A DNA stretch of 64,000 bases, taken from the NCBI GenBank assembly GCA_910591455.2, contig OU342819.1, positions 20,401,762 through 20,465,761 of the forward strand, given 5' to 3'. The notes below the pieces were generated by a model, which saw only the letters and a program-made list of their open reading frames with translations, did not search any database and was not told where the DNA came from. Below are positions 25,516-54,045 of this stretch, piece after piece. A program made the position numbers and the translations under genes. Within the stretch, counting starts at the first letter, position 1. Each line of letters begins with the position of its first letter. This stretch comes from Pholis gunnellus (Eukaryota > Chordata > Actinopteri > Perciformes > Pholidae).

Positions 25516-26816
25516 CGACTCGTGAAAGCTCGAAGGGCCAAAGCCTAAAGCGGTCGGGTTTACCGGTTCCGTGTCGAGGCGACGGAGCTCAACGAGCCCT
25601 CGTTGCAGGAGCACCGGGAGAACCGGAGAACACCACGGGAAAATACTCACATTAACCAGCAGACGAGGGGGGCGTCGGAGCGAGAGGTCGCTCCTTCGGT
25701 TTGGATTTGTTTGGAGCGGAAACTTAACGACCCGTAACTGAAGTCGTAGCCGATGTCTTTGAAACCAAGCTGAAACCAAGCTCAGCTTCTCTTTGGGGGG
25801 GAACGAATGTTCACTAATGTGGAGGTTTAATGGAAGTTCAGGTCTTTTCGTTGCCTCGTTCTGCATTTTTTTGGGGTAACAGTTGAACGTCTGGGTAGCG
25901 TTTGTACTTTCAAAAATGATTTCCAATCGTTTTAACGTTTCCGGCAGCGAGATATTTAGTGAAATGACGTTACAGAGCGAGTCCGAATAATTAAGCTCAT
26001 ATCAGCACATTCTCTATTGTCTGTCTGAAAACAATGATATAATGCATATAAATGACGTTTGTCCAGAGATATATCAGAAGAGGGTTCGCCTCTCTGTTGC
26101 CGGTGAATTTATCGACGCGTACCTAATAATCCGAGCGCACGTCTGAAGCCTTCTGGTATCATACAGAGAATAAACCAGGCAGAGCCTCCACGTTACCGGT
26201 TCTTACAGGTTACGGGTCGCTGAGTTCCTGCGGCTGACCTCGAGTCAGTTCACATCCCGTCTGACGCTGGATTTACCAAAAATCAAGCCAAATTCTACAC
26301 GCGAGTCCAGACATGGAGCACCGACACAGCACAGACTCAGTGTGTGTGTGTGTGTGTGTGTGCTGTGATTAACCAACTATCTTTGGTTCTTAAGGGGCTA
26401 AATAAACAACATACGAAGATAACACCGAGGGGGGAAAGCTCACGAAAGTCTGATTATAATATGTGTGTGTGTGTGTGTGTGTGTGTTTTATCTGCCAAAA
26501 CAAACCAGAGCCTTGATATAAAGAAAGTTCCAGTTCAGGAAAAGATGAAAAAAAAAAAAAGAGGCCTGATTATGGAGAGGAGGGAGAAAGAGGAGGAAGA
26601 GGAAGAGGAAGGAGGATGACAGGGTGGGAGGAGCAATCACTGCCGGGGTGAGGGTGACACGAGGGAGGGTTGAAGGGTCACCCGCTCACACCCCCCCCCC
26701 CCCACCAACGAGGCGAGGTCGAAGCCAGGAATGTCAGCAGCCGTCTTCATCCGTTTGCCCCCCCCCCCCTCACTTCCTCAGCTGTCCGTTCGTTCGTCCG
26801 TCCGTCTGGCTGCAGG

Positions 26817-44096
<17,280 letters not shown>

Positions 44097-44121
<25 letters not shown>

Positions 44122-44159
44122 GACTGATGACTAGGATGATGTCTTCATGCCGTCTTTCA
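44097..44159 (-). other. cnot3: cnot3 exon 2 (start-codon exon)
   Basis: Acceptor TTTCCTGCAG ends at 44,160; 38 nt of 5' UTR precede the ATG at 44,119-44,121; the exon ends after MADKRKLQ plus one base (phase 1). The next exon restores Gly-Glu-Ile exactly, which fixes the start. Confidence 0.9.
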
Positions 44160-44810
44160 CTGCAGGAAACGAGAGACAAAAGACTGTTTACGTGTGCGTT
44201 TGTTGGTTTAAATAAAACAGGGAAAGTGCACATTAATACCTGATGAAGGAACCTTTACCCTCCAAAACGTGCCGACAGGAGTTGACTGTGAGTAAAAGAA
44301 ACATCCTCCCTTGGATACATTTATACTCGTGTCTTTAATCTGGTGATGTTTAAAGAGTCATTTCTAGGAATGCACATCAGCTGATCATGTGTACATCTCA
44401 CTAAAATGTTTTTCAACATCACCGGAGAACAAGTTTGAACACGTTACATTTAAGTCGTGATCGTATGTATTTCCACGGCTGATTCGATACTGAAACCTAC
44501 GGATTATTTCTTGATATTTACAGTTGATGAATCCTATTCTGCAATCAAACTGCTGGAGAAATTTGAACATGATGCATGTTTGACTATGTTAGCACGAGAT
44601 GTGAATTAAGAGGCAGGAAAGATGCCTTCATTGGGACTCTTCTGATTGAGATGCATGGCTTCAAGCATGAGGCACCAAAGCGTGAAACTAAAGATGTATA
44701 AAATTCAACAATTGTAGTCTAAATAACTTCACAAGAGAGTAAAGTATCTGTGGCCTGGCTACTATCCTTAAAGGAGTTTCATTATATGCATTAAGACAGA
44801 AGACTAGTAG

Positions 44811-44846
<36 letters not shown>
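44811..44846 (+). repeat. (TAC)12 trinucleotide repeat
   Basis: An uninterrupted TAC/ACT array in cnot3 intron 1. Confidence 0.95.
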
Positions 44847-46079
44847 GGTCATATCTCCTGACAAAAACACCACTTTTGGGGGGGATAATACTTTTTGTTA
44901 AATCAAATTTCAGTGTCTTATCTGCACGTCTGGGTGTCCATGAAGAGAGCGTAAGAGTAATAAATAAGAGTCATTTGATGTTATCGTTTGTTTCGTATAA
45001 TTAACTTGCACCGTGGGACATCCGTCACAGATTGCTGCCTTTGCAAATAACAATAAAGCAAATAAAAATACGAGGATGAAGAAGTAACATTTAGGAAAGA
45101 TGACGTAGTTTAAAATTTGATTTCTTGACAAACACCTTCATTTCAAATAATACTAAAATAAATAAGAATGGAGCACTGACGACGGTCTCCATCTTGACGT
45201 TTGTGTTTTTTTCCGTGTGAATTGTTCTACTGCAGTTTACCACATAATATATATTTATATAAATGTTTAACATTGTACTGAATGTTCTACTAGTAAAGAC
45301 CGATATGAGAGTTATCATGCATGTATATGTATATATATATTATGTTGTATTTGTACTTGTGCCTTTTAATATGTATTCTCTTTGTTGTAAAGCACTTTGT
45401 TAAAATAAAGTGTATTATTATCATTGTTATCTCCCCTCTCTTGTACTTCACCTCTCTACTGTTCACATAAAGCCCAAATACATATATTTAAATAAAGAAA
45501 ACGTTCATATAAAACCCACCCCTGGGTGATACCCCCCATCAACGTATATTGATAACAATATACAATAAAGGAATGTGTTGTTTTTAAATATTTGACCCAG
45601 ATAAAACCTGTACTACATTCTAAATGCACTCACACACTTTAAATATTATTTTGGATTATTTCTGAAACGTGTGGGACTTGATCCACTGACCCAGAATTAT
45701 CTATTATGTCAGATTAACTATATTTGTTGGAGAAATTAAACGTAGCTTTAGAAACGAAGACATATTTGAGTAATTTAAAGTCTGACACCGAGCTCACGTG
45801 CATGTTCTGGTTCTTTTATAGGTTGGATTAACGTTACTGTTTTTTAAACAGACTAAACCCAAAGTCTAGCTTTGCTTTAGCTTTACTTTACCTAAAAGGC
45901 GCACACATCTGGACGCAGATGTGTGTACCTGTTTGGTCTTTTTAACGGTAAACACACGCGTTGATATGTTGTCAGTGTGCAGAGCTGCAGCTTCTATCTG
46001 ATGTGGGAGACACAATTTGGAAAGAAGGGGGGGGGGAAGGCTCATAAATGCATCACCTTTGAGTCCGCGATTAATTTAC

Positions 46080-46260
46080 CTGGATTTTACCGAGCTGCGA
46101 TGTCTTCCCTCGGTCGCCACACTCCGGCAAATCTTCAACGATTCAGTACAAAGGCTGTTTTTTCCTTTAAAAAAAATATAATGTCAATTCTTCTCGCTTA
46201 AACAATCACTCCGCACATCCAAGATGGCTGCCAGGAACACCTCCTCCTTCCGATGCCCTG
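46080..46260 (-). other. cnot3: cnot3 non-coding exon 1 (putative)
   Basis: A good donor (ATCCAG|GTAAAT) at 46,080/46,079 ends a GC-balanced 5' UTR-like stretch that holds a YY1-type motif at 46,221-46,232 (AAGATGGCTGCC). An alternative donor, CTCG|GTAAAA, lies 11 nt upstream. The transcription start is estimated, not seen. Confidence 0.5.
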
Positions 46261-46420
46261 TTGGACAAAAGTCCCGCCCCGCTCGTCTGTGATTGGTCCA
46301 CGGCTGGCCACTCCCGTATTCTTATTCGTCGAGGCTTGCTGTCGGTCACGAGATGCTTGCTTTTTACTACTTCCGGGATAGAGCCTGCTCTGATTGGACT
46401 GTTTGTAAAGGTGAAAGGTT
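46215..46420 (-). promoter_or_regulatory. cnot3: cnot3 promoter
   Basis: A dense set of housekeeping-promoter motifs in transcript orientation: CCAAT boxes (ATTGG on plus) at 46,292-46,296 and 46,393-46,397, a GC box (CCCGCCCC) near 46,273, a full ETS site (ACTTCCGG on plus) at 46,369-46,376, and the YY1 motif near 46,221. There is no TATA box at a useful distance. The arrangement fits a broad, TATA-less, ubiquitously active promoter. Confidence 0.6.
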
Positions 46421-47119
46421 AAACTGAGTTGTGTCACGCCTCTCCGTGTACATTTTTTATAAACTCAACTTTATTTATAATAACACATACAAACAACATC
46501 GAGGAACGGTGACTAATCCGTTGTCTAAATCAATTCTTACCATGAAATTGATCGCTTAGGGGTCAACATGTATTCTAGTTTAGAGTGTTTTTATCGTGAC
46601 AGACCAACGGGTTTATCTTTTTCAAGTTCATTTCTTTAAATCCTATCAAGTTTGTTTATTTCTTACCTAAAAGACCAAAAAAACAACAGTAAAAACAAAA
46701 GAAATTTAGCAAATTTAAAATGTGAGACCATGCATGTGAGACAATAAAATGTAAAAATGTGGGATTAAAAATTGTTTAATAGAATACATTTTCTTTTTAA
46801 ATTTAAATTCAATAAAATAAGTAATAAATTAAAAACACAATGAAATCAAGTACAAATTTGAATTTATATACAATAAATAAAGTGTTTGATTTATTATTGC
46901 TCCTTGTTATTTTATTATCAGATCCTAATGTGTTTCTCTGTATTTGTATTTCATTATGAAAACAGACTTTCCTGAATGTGTAATGAATGGATGAACAAAG
47001 AGTGACCTTTTGCCGATGTTGCCACATCTAAACCTCCCCTGACTAACTCTGACCACAGAACCATCCACTTGATTCCCACGAATAAATCCACACGTTAAAA
47101 CGGTGACAGTGTGGCCAGA
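46421..47119. other. AT-rich spacer without gene
   Basis: Lies between the cnot3 promoter and the LINE fragment. Strongly AT-rich from 46,440 to 46,920. No exon, RNA gene or clear repeat was recognised. Confidence 0.5.
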
Positions 47120-47836
47120 AGATGATACAGAACAACTTGAAGGCTGTTTGTTGTGCACAGAATGGGAAACCTTTAATGATGCAGACATGGACGCGGCTAC
47201 AGGCTCCATTAATCTCTGTGTGGACAATGTACGTACTAAAAAAGGACATAATTGTGTACCCAAACATTAAACCATTTATAACTGAAGAACTAGAGGAATG
47301 CATTATAGGAAAAAGAGCAGCATTTAGAAATAAGGAGCTAAAAACGGAACTTAATCAGTTGTTAAAAAAGGCCGGGAGACGACAAAAGGACAATATTGAA
47401 GAATATTTTTACCACTACGGACTCTACGGATCCCTCTTTGGGATTCAATGAAATCACTCCAGTTCCAAAGAAGTCTTTCCCTGTTTAGAACAATGATTAT
47501 AGGCCCGTTGCATAGTTGTGAAATGTTTTGAAAAATATATTGTGACTTTACTGAAAACTGAGGTGAACTCAGAGCGGGACCCTCGGCTGTTTGCTTACAG
47601 ACAACAAAGAAGCACTGATGATGCAGTGAGTACACTTAGTCCTTGAAGGACAGCAAAGCTTATGCACGTTTACTTTTCCATTGATTTTAGTTCAGCTTTT
47701 AATACTCTTCAGCCCTTTTTATTACTGGATAAAATGAAACAGATTAAAGTAAATTATTTTATTATCAAATGGTAATATTCTTTCCTAACTTACAGAGTCC
47801 AACATGTAAAGATAAACCCTAAATCTGTTCTCGCAG

Positions 47837-47867
<31 letters not shown>
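47120..47867 (+). mobile_element. Decayed non-LTR retrotransposon (LINE) reverse-transcriptase fragment
   Basis: Conceptual translation with frame shifts and stops resembles a LINE polymerase of the CR1/L2/Rex1 group. An open part (47,122-47,451) carries a basic KPFITEELEE-like linker segment ending in KKAGRRQKDN. It is followed in a second frame by FAYRQQRSTDDAVSTL, then SIDFSSAFNTLQP (the first catalytic-Asp motif of the RT), and KINPKSVLAGAP. Both ends are missing, and at least three in-frame stops and one frameshift are present. The homology ends at a C28 run (47,840-47,867) falling on the Ala-Pro codons. This is a dead copy. Confidence 0.8.
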
Positions 47868-49376
47868 GAGTGTGTGCTAGCTCAGAGGACATCAAGACAT
47901 CACATCCCTTTACCCCTCTGACAAAACAAATTAGAGCATCAGCTGCAGAAAGTCTTGTTGTGGACACTTCAATAAATGTTTGTGATGTCAAACGGTAAAC
48001 TGTTTGGTGGTATTTTGATAGAAAATACATTTTTTCATGGCACACAGGGTTTTCTGGTCATTTTCTTGCAGTGTAACTGCTTTAAAACGGCACATTTACT
48101 TTTGTTGGCTCTATATATTCTTTTGTAAATGGCATCACAATAAAAATAACCGTTATCCACCCCTGTTCTGGATCTCGACTCCTGCAGTGATTTATGAACA
48201 TGCCATGACCACTTTATTTAAAACTGACTGCAGTGTATAGAACTTGGTGTTGATGGCGGATCTGTTTCAGGTCCCTGATCTACTCAGGACCCATCCGTTA
48301 GCACAGGTTATCACAAACTATCAGAACATCGACATTACTCCTTCCTTCCAGTGGAGGGCGCTGCAGCCTTCATACTATTATAAATAAGATCTTTTCATCA
48401 AGTCTCATTTCTTAAATATTCAAGAAGTGAAATCTGTGTTCAGACACTTTAAATGAATCAGTTGAATCTCTGTCAGTTGTAGAATTAAGTCATATCGCTG
48501 CAGTCAACTTCTTTACCAGAGCATGTAGATAAATGGAGTTTAGAGTCTAGTGGTTTATTATTTCTCATTCACTCATCTGAATGCTGGACTCTAACTGAAT
48601 TCATACCTTCACTTACATCATTCATGAATCGTGTCCTGATTGTAAAGAACAAACAAAACAATCAGACATTTAAAGGGATTTACTTTCTTTGGTGACGAGA
48701 CATTTCAAACCTTCTAATACCACACGGTTCACAAAGCTGCAACATCAGCGCGCACATCTGGCCAACATAAATAAAATGCAAAACTAAGGCACCAAATATA
48801 TGAAAAAACAAATGCTTGTTTTTTACCAATAGCAAATATTTTAGAAAATAATAATTCAAACACTACAAAATGCTGTCAAAAATAAATAAATAAATAAATA
48901 TCTCTATTTGTGATACCAAACAAAAGGCCAGGCATCTTAATACGCACTCATCTGGGGTCTGTAAATACACCCAGAGCAAATTCAACAGTCTTTGTCCAGA
49001 ATGACACATTTACTCTGATTACTTTGGTGTCTTCTCGTTAAAGTATAACTCCAGTTAATTCCTGAGGAAAAGCAAAAAGTAACTTTAACCTCGAATAAAA
49101 ATCTTCACTACGACTGAGCTGCAGAAAAAAGAATCCCTCCCACCTCAACAGCTGCTCGATAAATAAAAAGGAAAATCACAAATATAAATCAAGCAGCTTG
49201 TTGGCAGTAAACCTTAAATGTTTTCAAACTAAATAAATCCTGTTATTTGGCATCTAATAACATTTTCACATGTATTGTATCTTCTTCTTATTTCAAGGCA
49301 ATGAAAAAGTAAAGTGGAAACAGTTCAGAATAAAGATGAACCTCCCGTCTCCTCCAGCCTGGTTTTCTCCCGTTGG
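47868..49376 (-). other. Probable ccdc106 3' UTR and intergenic spacer
   Basis: On the minus strand, AATAAA signals lie at 48,554-48,559 and 48,214-48,219, giving a ccdc106 3' UTR of about 0.8 or 1.1 kb. (AAAT)n occurs near 48,885-48,902. A near-consensus CTCF core (CCAGTGGAGGGCG, one mismatch) lies at about 48,348. No coding sequence recognised. Confidence 0.4.
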
Positions 49377-52300
49377 TCAGTTTCTGAACCTGTAGGAGAT
49401 CGGCAGCAGCTTGTGAGTCTTCTTCATGGTCTGGACCTTGGCGTGGGTCTGGTCGTCCATGGTCTTGTAGCACCGCCGGGCGTAATCCAAAAGCTTCTCC
49501 TTCGACGCCTCGAACTCCCCGACCTCCGCCACCTGCAGGAACGTCAGAGGTGGTCTTTGATTTGGTGGACATTTAAATCCGGTAGATGCAGACCTTTTTA
49601 AACCAGACAACATAACAGCGTTGTAGTCAAGACCACCTAAACCGAGACCAAGTCAGGACCAAGACCAGGGTGCATCGAGACCAAGACAGGACCAAGACCA
49701 GAGTAAGTCAAGACCGAGACCAGACCAACACTTTGAGGGGTTGAGACCGAGTCAAGATCAAGACCAGAGCGTAACGCGACCTGGACAGGACCGAGACTTT
49801 GAGGGGTTGAGACCGAGTCCAGACGTGTATCGAAACAAGATGCTGACAAATAATTGTATTGCAATGATTTTACATCTTTTTTATTCATACCAATGCTACA
49901 CTAGACTAACTGTTATAACGACTGTTTATAGTCGATTTCATTTGAAGGACGGAAATTGGGATCAGTTGAGTATTTAGGATCATTTGTTTAGCAGCAATCA
50001 GAGATAAAATTACCGATTAGAAACAAAAGTCACTAACACATTTTTCAGTGTGCATGAATTACACACACATTCAAATATACCTTTTCTTTTATTAGCGTAG
50101 GCTTTTGGCCTTATAGAAGGTGACTGACTACAGTCCAGACACATGCCGCCTATCGTCAACAGGAACAAAATAAAAAGTCAGACCTTCTCTGGAGCCATCA
50201 GCAGCAGCTCTGCGATGGGGGAGGTGGAGGCCATGGTGTTTCGGTCGACTCCGTGGATCTGGAAGGCTCGGGACATGCTCCTCACCCGCTGGTAGGTCGT
50301 CAGGATCTTCTTATAGCGGATCATGACCCCCTCGGGGTCTTTAACTGGAGAGGAGGAGGTAGAGAGAGGGGAGATGAAATGGAGGGTGGAAATACTGAAC
50401 ATAAGAAACTGCTTTTAGTTGATGAGGAGTAATTTGGACTCAAACACAGAATTATGCTTGTTTTTATTTCTTAAAGGGACAGTGTGTAGGATTTGGTGTC
50501 ATCTGGTGGTGCAACCTGCAACCACACCGCCGTTCTGGGCTACTGTAGAGACATGGCGGTGCAATATGGCGGACCCCCCCTCCCGCTCCCAATGTAGATA
50601 TGAAGGGCTCATTTTAACGAAAACACAACAATTCTCAGTTTCAGGTGATCATGACAACATAGTTATGAATATTGTATTTCATTTCTGCTAATATATATAT
50701 CTCTTTAAAATCCTACACACTGGCCCTTTAAATCTGCTGGTTGGACTTCAGCAGGACAAAGAACTGTGTGTATTAAACAACAGTACACAGTATACAAGTA
50801 CAGTATAGTATAGTTTAGTGCGATACAGTATTGTATATAGTATGTAGTGTAGTATATATTCTAGCCCCCACCTCTCTGTCTCTCCCTCCCGTGGGTGATC
50901 CTGAAGATCCTCCTCATCTTCATCCTCGGCTCTGCGTTGGCTCGCCCTCGGCCCTTCTTCTTCGACCCCTTCTCCACCGAGGAGTCCTCGTCTTCCTCCT
51001 CTTCCTCCTCCTCCTCTTCTTCCTCCACGTACTCGTCCTCGGTGTAGTATTTATCCTCCTCCAGATGAAACTCCTGCTTCACTGCAGGCGTGAAAGGCGA
51101 GGCGGTAAATAACGCAACAGTTATTTCTGTGTAATATTTGACACTTAAATATTTTTCGAACATAATACGGTGCATGGATTTGCTCACCGGGGATGGCAGT
51201 GCCGCGACGGGTCCGAGATCCTGATCCCTGCAGCCGTTTCAGGGTCATCCCAGACCTCGTGGTCATGGGGGAGGGAGGGGAGGGAGAGCTGGCAGGCTGG
51301 ACCTTCACACCCCGCTGGGAGTCTCCACACCACTCTGTCACCGTATGAACGTATAACAGTAATCAACTCTAATATACACCAAACAAGAAAGAACAGCACG
51401 ATGGGCAGAGGATTTTACTGCTCTTGAAACCCAGAAAACATCATTATATATTATATTATATATATTATTTAAGTTTCATTGTGTGTCTTCTACAGACAAA
51501 CTAAATGGTGTAAAAACGACACCGATACTGTAATGCAGCGAAGGCTGCTTCTGGAACTCTACTTGAGTGTTTCTATTTGAAAATAATTTACACTTTTGCT
51601 CCACATAAATACAGAGGAATCATTGCACTTGTATCCACTATATACATTCCACCCATCGGTCTGTTCACTGACGTTTTGAAGCCTCAGGTTCGGCCGTTTT
51701 GGCCGTCACCATCTTGTTTTTTTGCAACCAGAAGTGACACGAGAGGGTATTTCATACGTATATTGTGCCTAAATATCTGTTGTTGATATTAATCCAGTAT
51801 ATTACAGAATGTGAATATTGTTTTTTATCATGGATTAATTTGTATGCATGTTCCCCTCATGTTAACTTGTTGACTTATTAATTTCTTCTCGTTAAACTAA
51901 ACGCTGACTCCTCACCCTCGGGACCCCTCATGTTGACGATGAATCGGTCCAGCTGACAGCGCAGGAAGTTGCGTTCCTCCTCCAGCTCCTCGATGCGCTT
52001 CTGCAGCCAGGCGTTCTTCTCCAGAGTGACGTACAGGTGAGCTCGCAGGTTAGAGACCAGGATGAACGGGCTGTACGGAGAGTGAGGAGGCTCCTGCACC
52101 GCGGGCTCTGCAGGACGACACATTAGAGAGTGTTTAAACGTCAGAGACAAGTCTCAAGAGCAGGCCCTTCACTTCCACTAACATGAAGGGGCTGGTGACT
52201 TTCCAACATCTATTGACCTCCTCATGAACACCGTTGACTGCTGATCAACTAACTATCCCAGCTTGTTGCTGCTACGTCATCAAACTGGTGAAAAGCTGTA

Positions 52301-53526
52301 AATGAAGCGGTGGTCATGTGTCGTAGACGTGACGTACCGTCCATCATCTGCTGACCCTGGTTCAGGTGATACGCAGGTGGCCTCTCGATGCTCTCCTCCA
52401 GAGGGAAGGAGACCTCATAGGCATCCAGATACAGACCTCCTCCTCCTCCTCCAGACGATGAGGAGGATGCTGATTGGGGCATGTAGTGCTCTGACAATCA
52501 CACACAAGACAACAGAACATTAGCAAGTTAAGTCCACCACAACCAAAGATTATTTTCATTATTAATTCATCTGTTGATTCTTCTTTTAGTAGTTGATTTG
52601 AGTTTATAAAACAGGGTTTCCCACAGTGTTTTAGAGCATTAAAAGATCTCCTCCTCTATCATCACAGAGCACATAATGAGTCCGTCTTATGTTTGGGCTG
52701 AAATTATTAAATTGATCAAAAGACAAGATGTTGTCAATGAAAATCTAAGAGCAATGATGTAAAACAGATTAAAGTAGAAAATCCTCATCTTTAAGAAGCT
52801 GAAAGCAGAAAATGTTTTAGCATTTTAGCTTGAAAAAAATCAATGAGTTAAACAATAAATCAATATCTGATGTGTTGTAGATGAATGACTGACTTATTGT
52901 TTCAACTCTAAAAACAAAGTTAATAAAGTTATACACTATTTTTAGGATATTCACTTGTGATTTACATAAACTAGATGATAAATGATCAAATAAGAAGATA
53001 TAATGTCATTTATCTGGAGGGAAACTGTTGTCCAGCAGCAGTACAAAAGTAGGAAAGAATGCACATTTACAAATACATACATATTTAAAAAAGGAGTGCA
53101 AAATATAAATAAAATGTTATACACAATGGCAAAAATAAAAATAGCTTAAATCAACAAAACATCAGTAAAATAGTCATAACATAAAAAACAGCGTTTAAAG
53201 TGTATAAAACGTATTGATGTATTAGGTCATACAAACGTGGACTAAGATATATTAGCTTATCAATAATAATGACTTTTTGGAGTCCGTTTAGAGGCCGTAC
53301 GTGATTTGCTCCACAACTCTTTTAAATCTTGTAACATGTCGAGAAAAATAACACATTAAACAAAGACAGTCGGGTCTAAGAACAGACGTGGTATTTAGCT
53401 CATTATAACACTTTAAAGTCATTTAAACGCACCCGTCAGTGGGTTAGTAGCACGAGCTGGATACGCCATTTAAAAGGTGCTCTTACCCGGCGGGTGTGCA
53501 TCGTCTCTGTTGGTTGGAGGGTTCAT
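49377..53526 (-). CDS. ccdc106: Coiled-coil domain-containing protein 106
   Basis: A nuclear coiled-coil protein; human CCDC106 is reported to bind p53 and promote its degradation. Seven coding exons join in frame: 53487-53526, 52338-52490, 51916-52107, 51188-51334, 50872-51081, 50184-50344 and 49377-49532. All introns are phase 1 except the last (phase 0). The product is 352 aa (human 280). It starts MNPPTNRDDAHPP. Residues ~14-63 are low-complexity Ser/Gly. Residues ~84-120 form the coiled coil (NAWLQKRIEELEEERNFLRC). An acidic Glu-rich run sits at ~192-212, followed by a basic KKKGRGR stretch that could be a nuclear localisation signal. The conserved C-terminal domain (~247-352) holds RYKKILTTYQRVRSMSRAF, DRNTMASTSPIAELLLMAPE and LLPISYRFRN-stop. 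The C-terminus matches vertebrate CCDC106 closely. Fish have paralogues; which one is not resolved. Confidence 0.93.
49628..49828 (+). repeat. Degenerate GACCAAGACC/GACCGAGACC minisatellite
   Basis: Imperfect 6-17-nt units of GACCAAGACC and GAGACCGAGTC. A longer unit containing CTTTGAGGGGTTGAGACCGA occurs twice about 65 nt apart. It lies in the last ccdc106 intron. Confidence 0.85.
50471..50731 (+). mobile_element. MITE with 22-bp terminal inverted repeats
   Basis: The left end, TTAAAGGGACAGTGTGTAGG (+AT), and the right end, as its reverse complement, match at 21 of 22 positions. Both ends carry TTAA, which may be the target-site duplication. The 261-nt interior includes GGGCTACTGTAGAGACATGG and CAATATGGCGGAC, which I recognise from a very common fish element. 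It has no coding capacity. It sits in the ccdc106 intron between exons 5 and 6. Confidence 0.9.
51671..51740 (-). repeat. Fragment of the CTCF-motif repeat family, copy D
   Basis: Matches the extra part of copy B (GCCGTTTTGGCCGTCACCAT, then TTGCAACCAG) in the same orientation. The CTCF-like part is absent. In the ccdc106 intron between exons 3 and 4. Confidence 0.75.
53000..53110. repeat. Dispersed repeat (GGAAACTGTTGTCCAGCAGC type), copy 1
   Basis: Shares the spaced blocks TGTCATTTATCTGGAGGGAA, GTCCAGCAGCAGT and AAGAATGCA with 56,205-56,310. In ccdc106 intron 1. Class unknown. Confidence 0.5.
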
Positions 53527-53529
53527 GAC

Positions 53530-54045
53530 TGAAGGTTCCGTTCAGATGAGCTGCACTTATCAGTAATACACTGAAATACTGTGATACACTTGTTATTATT
53601 AGTCTCCAGTTATACTTCTGTAATACAGCCTGAAACGACACACAGCTGCCCGCGCGACCTCACCCTCAGCGGCAATTACCTGATTATTAAGTGGCTTCAA
53701 CAGGTGTACCACGCTCAGGGACGCACATGCGCACAACGATGCGTGTTAAAAAAAAAAAGCACCATTTAATACTTCTGTCCAAACACCTCAGCAGCTCCTA
53801 AACCTGTCTGTCTGACTCCACCTCAGACGGAAGTGTCTCGAGCTGCTCTTTCGCGATTGGAGGGTTGGAACCGGGGGGCCCAGACCGGAAACGCATCACC
53901 TGAGGCGGGGTTGGTGCGCAGGTAAGGTTGGAGAAGGCGGTGACGGCCGCGGAAAGGGGAACAACGCGGAAGCAAAGAAAAGCTGCACGAGAGGAGCTTC
54001 AGGAGCGATTGAGATTGTATGCAGCTGGACGGACAACAAAAACAA
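53530..54045. promoter_or_regulatory. Shared divergent promoter of ccdc106 and the tmem238-like gene, with 5' exons of the latter
   Basis: About 500 nt separate the ccdc106 start codon (minus) from the first plus-strand 5' UTR exon. The block is CpG-rich and carries a perfect ETS site (CGGAAGTG, 53,828-53,835) and an inverted CCAAT box (53,856-53,860). Two good plus-strand donors follow: GCGCAG|GTAAGG at 53,921/53,922 and AACAA|GTGAGT at 54,045/54,046. Either can join the acceptor at 55,282, giving alternative non-coding first exons for the plus gene. Confidence 0.5.

Larger units (their letters stand above)
23880..26816 (-). other. cnot3: Probable cnot3 3' UTR
   Basis: Downstream of the cnot3 stop codon no AATAAA appears on the minus strand until 25,185-25,190. 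Two more occur 21 nt apart at 23,899-23,904 and 23,920-23,925. The pair is the best candidate for the main poly(A) site, giving a UTR of about 2.9 kb; use of the nearer signal would give about 1.6 kb. The region holds C-runs (24,296-24,322 and two near 26.7 kb), a (CAA)n tract near 24.0 kb, GT tracts at 26.34 and 26.46 kb, and a fish repeat near 25.4 kb. The extent is inferred. Confidence 0.4.

Noticed and set aside
25435..25926. 163-codon open frame on the minus strand
   Set aside because: It lies inside the putative cnot3 3' UTR, overlaps a fish interspersed repeat, and has no recognisable domain or splice context. Probably chance or repeat-derived.
47122..47451. 109-codon open frame as a host gene
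   Set aside because: Its sequence continues into broken LINE reverse-transcriptase text in another frame, so it is part of a dead retrotransposon.
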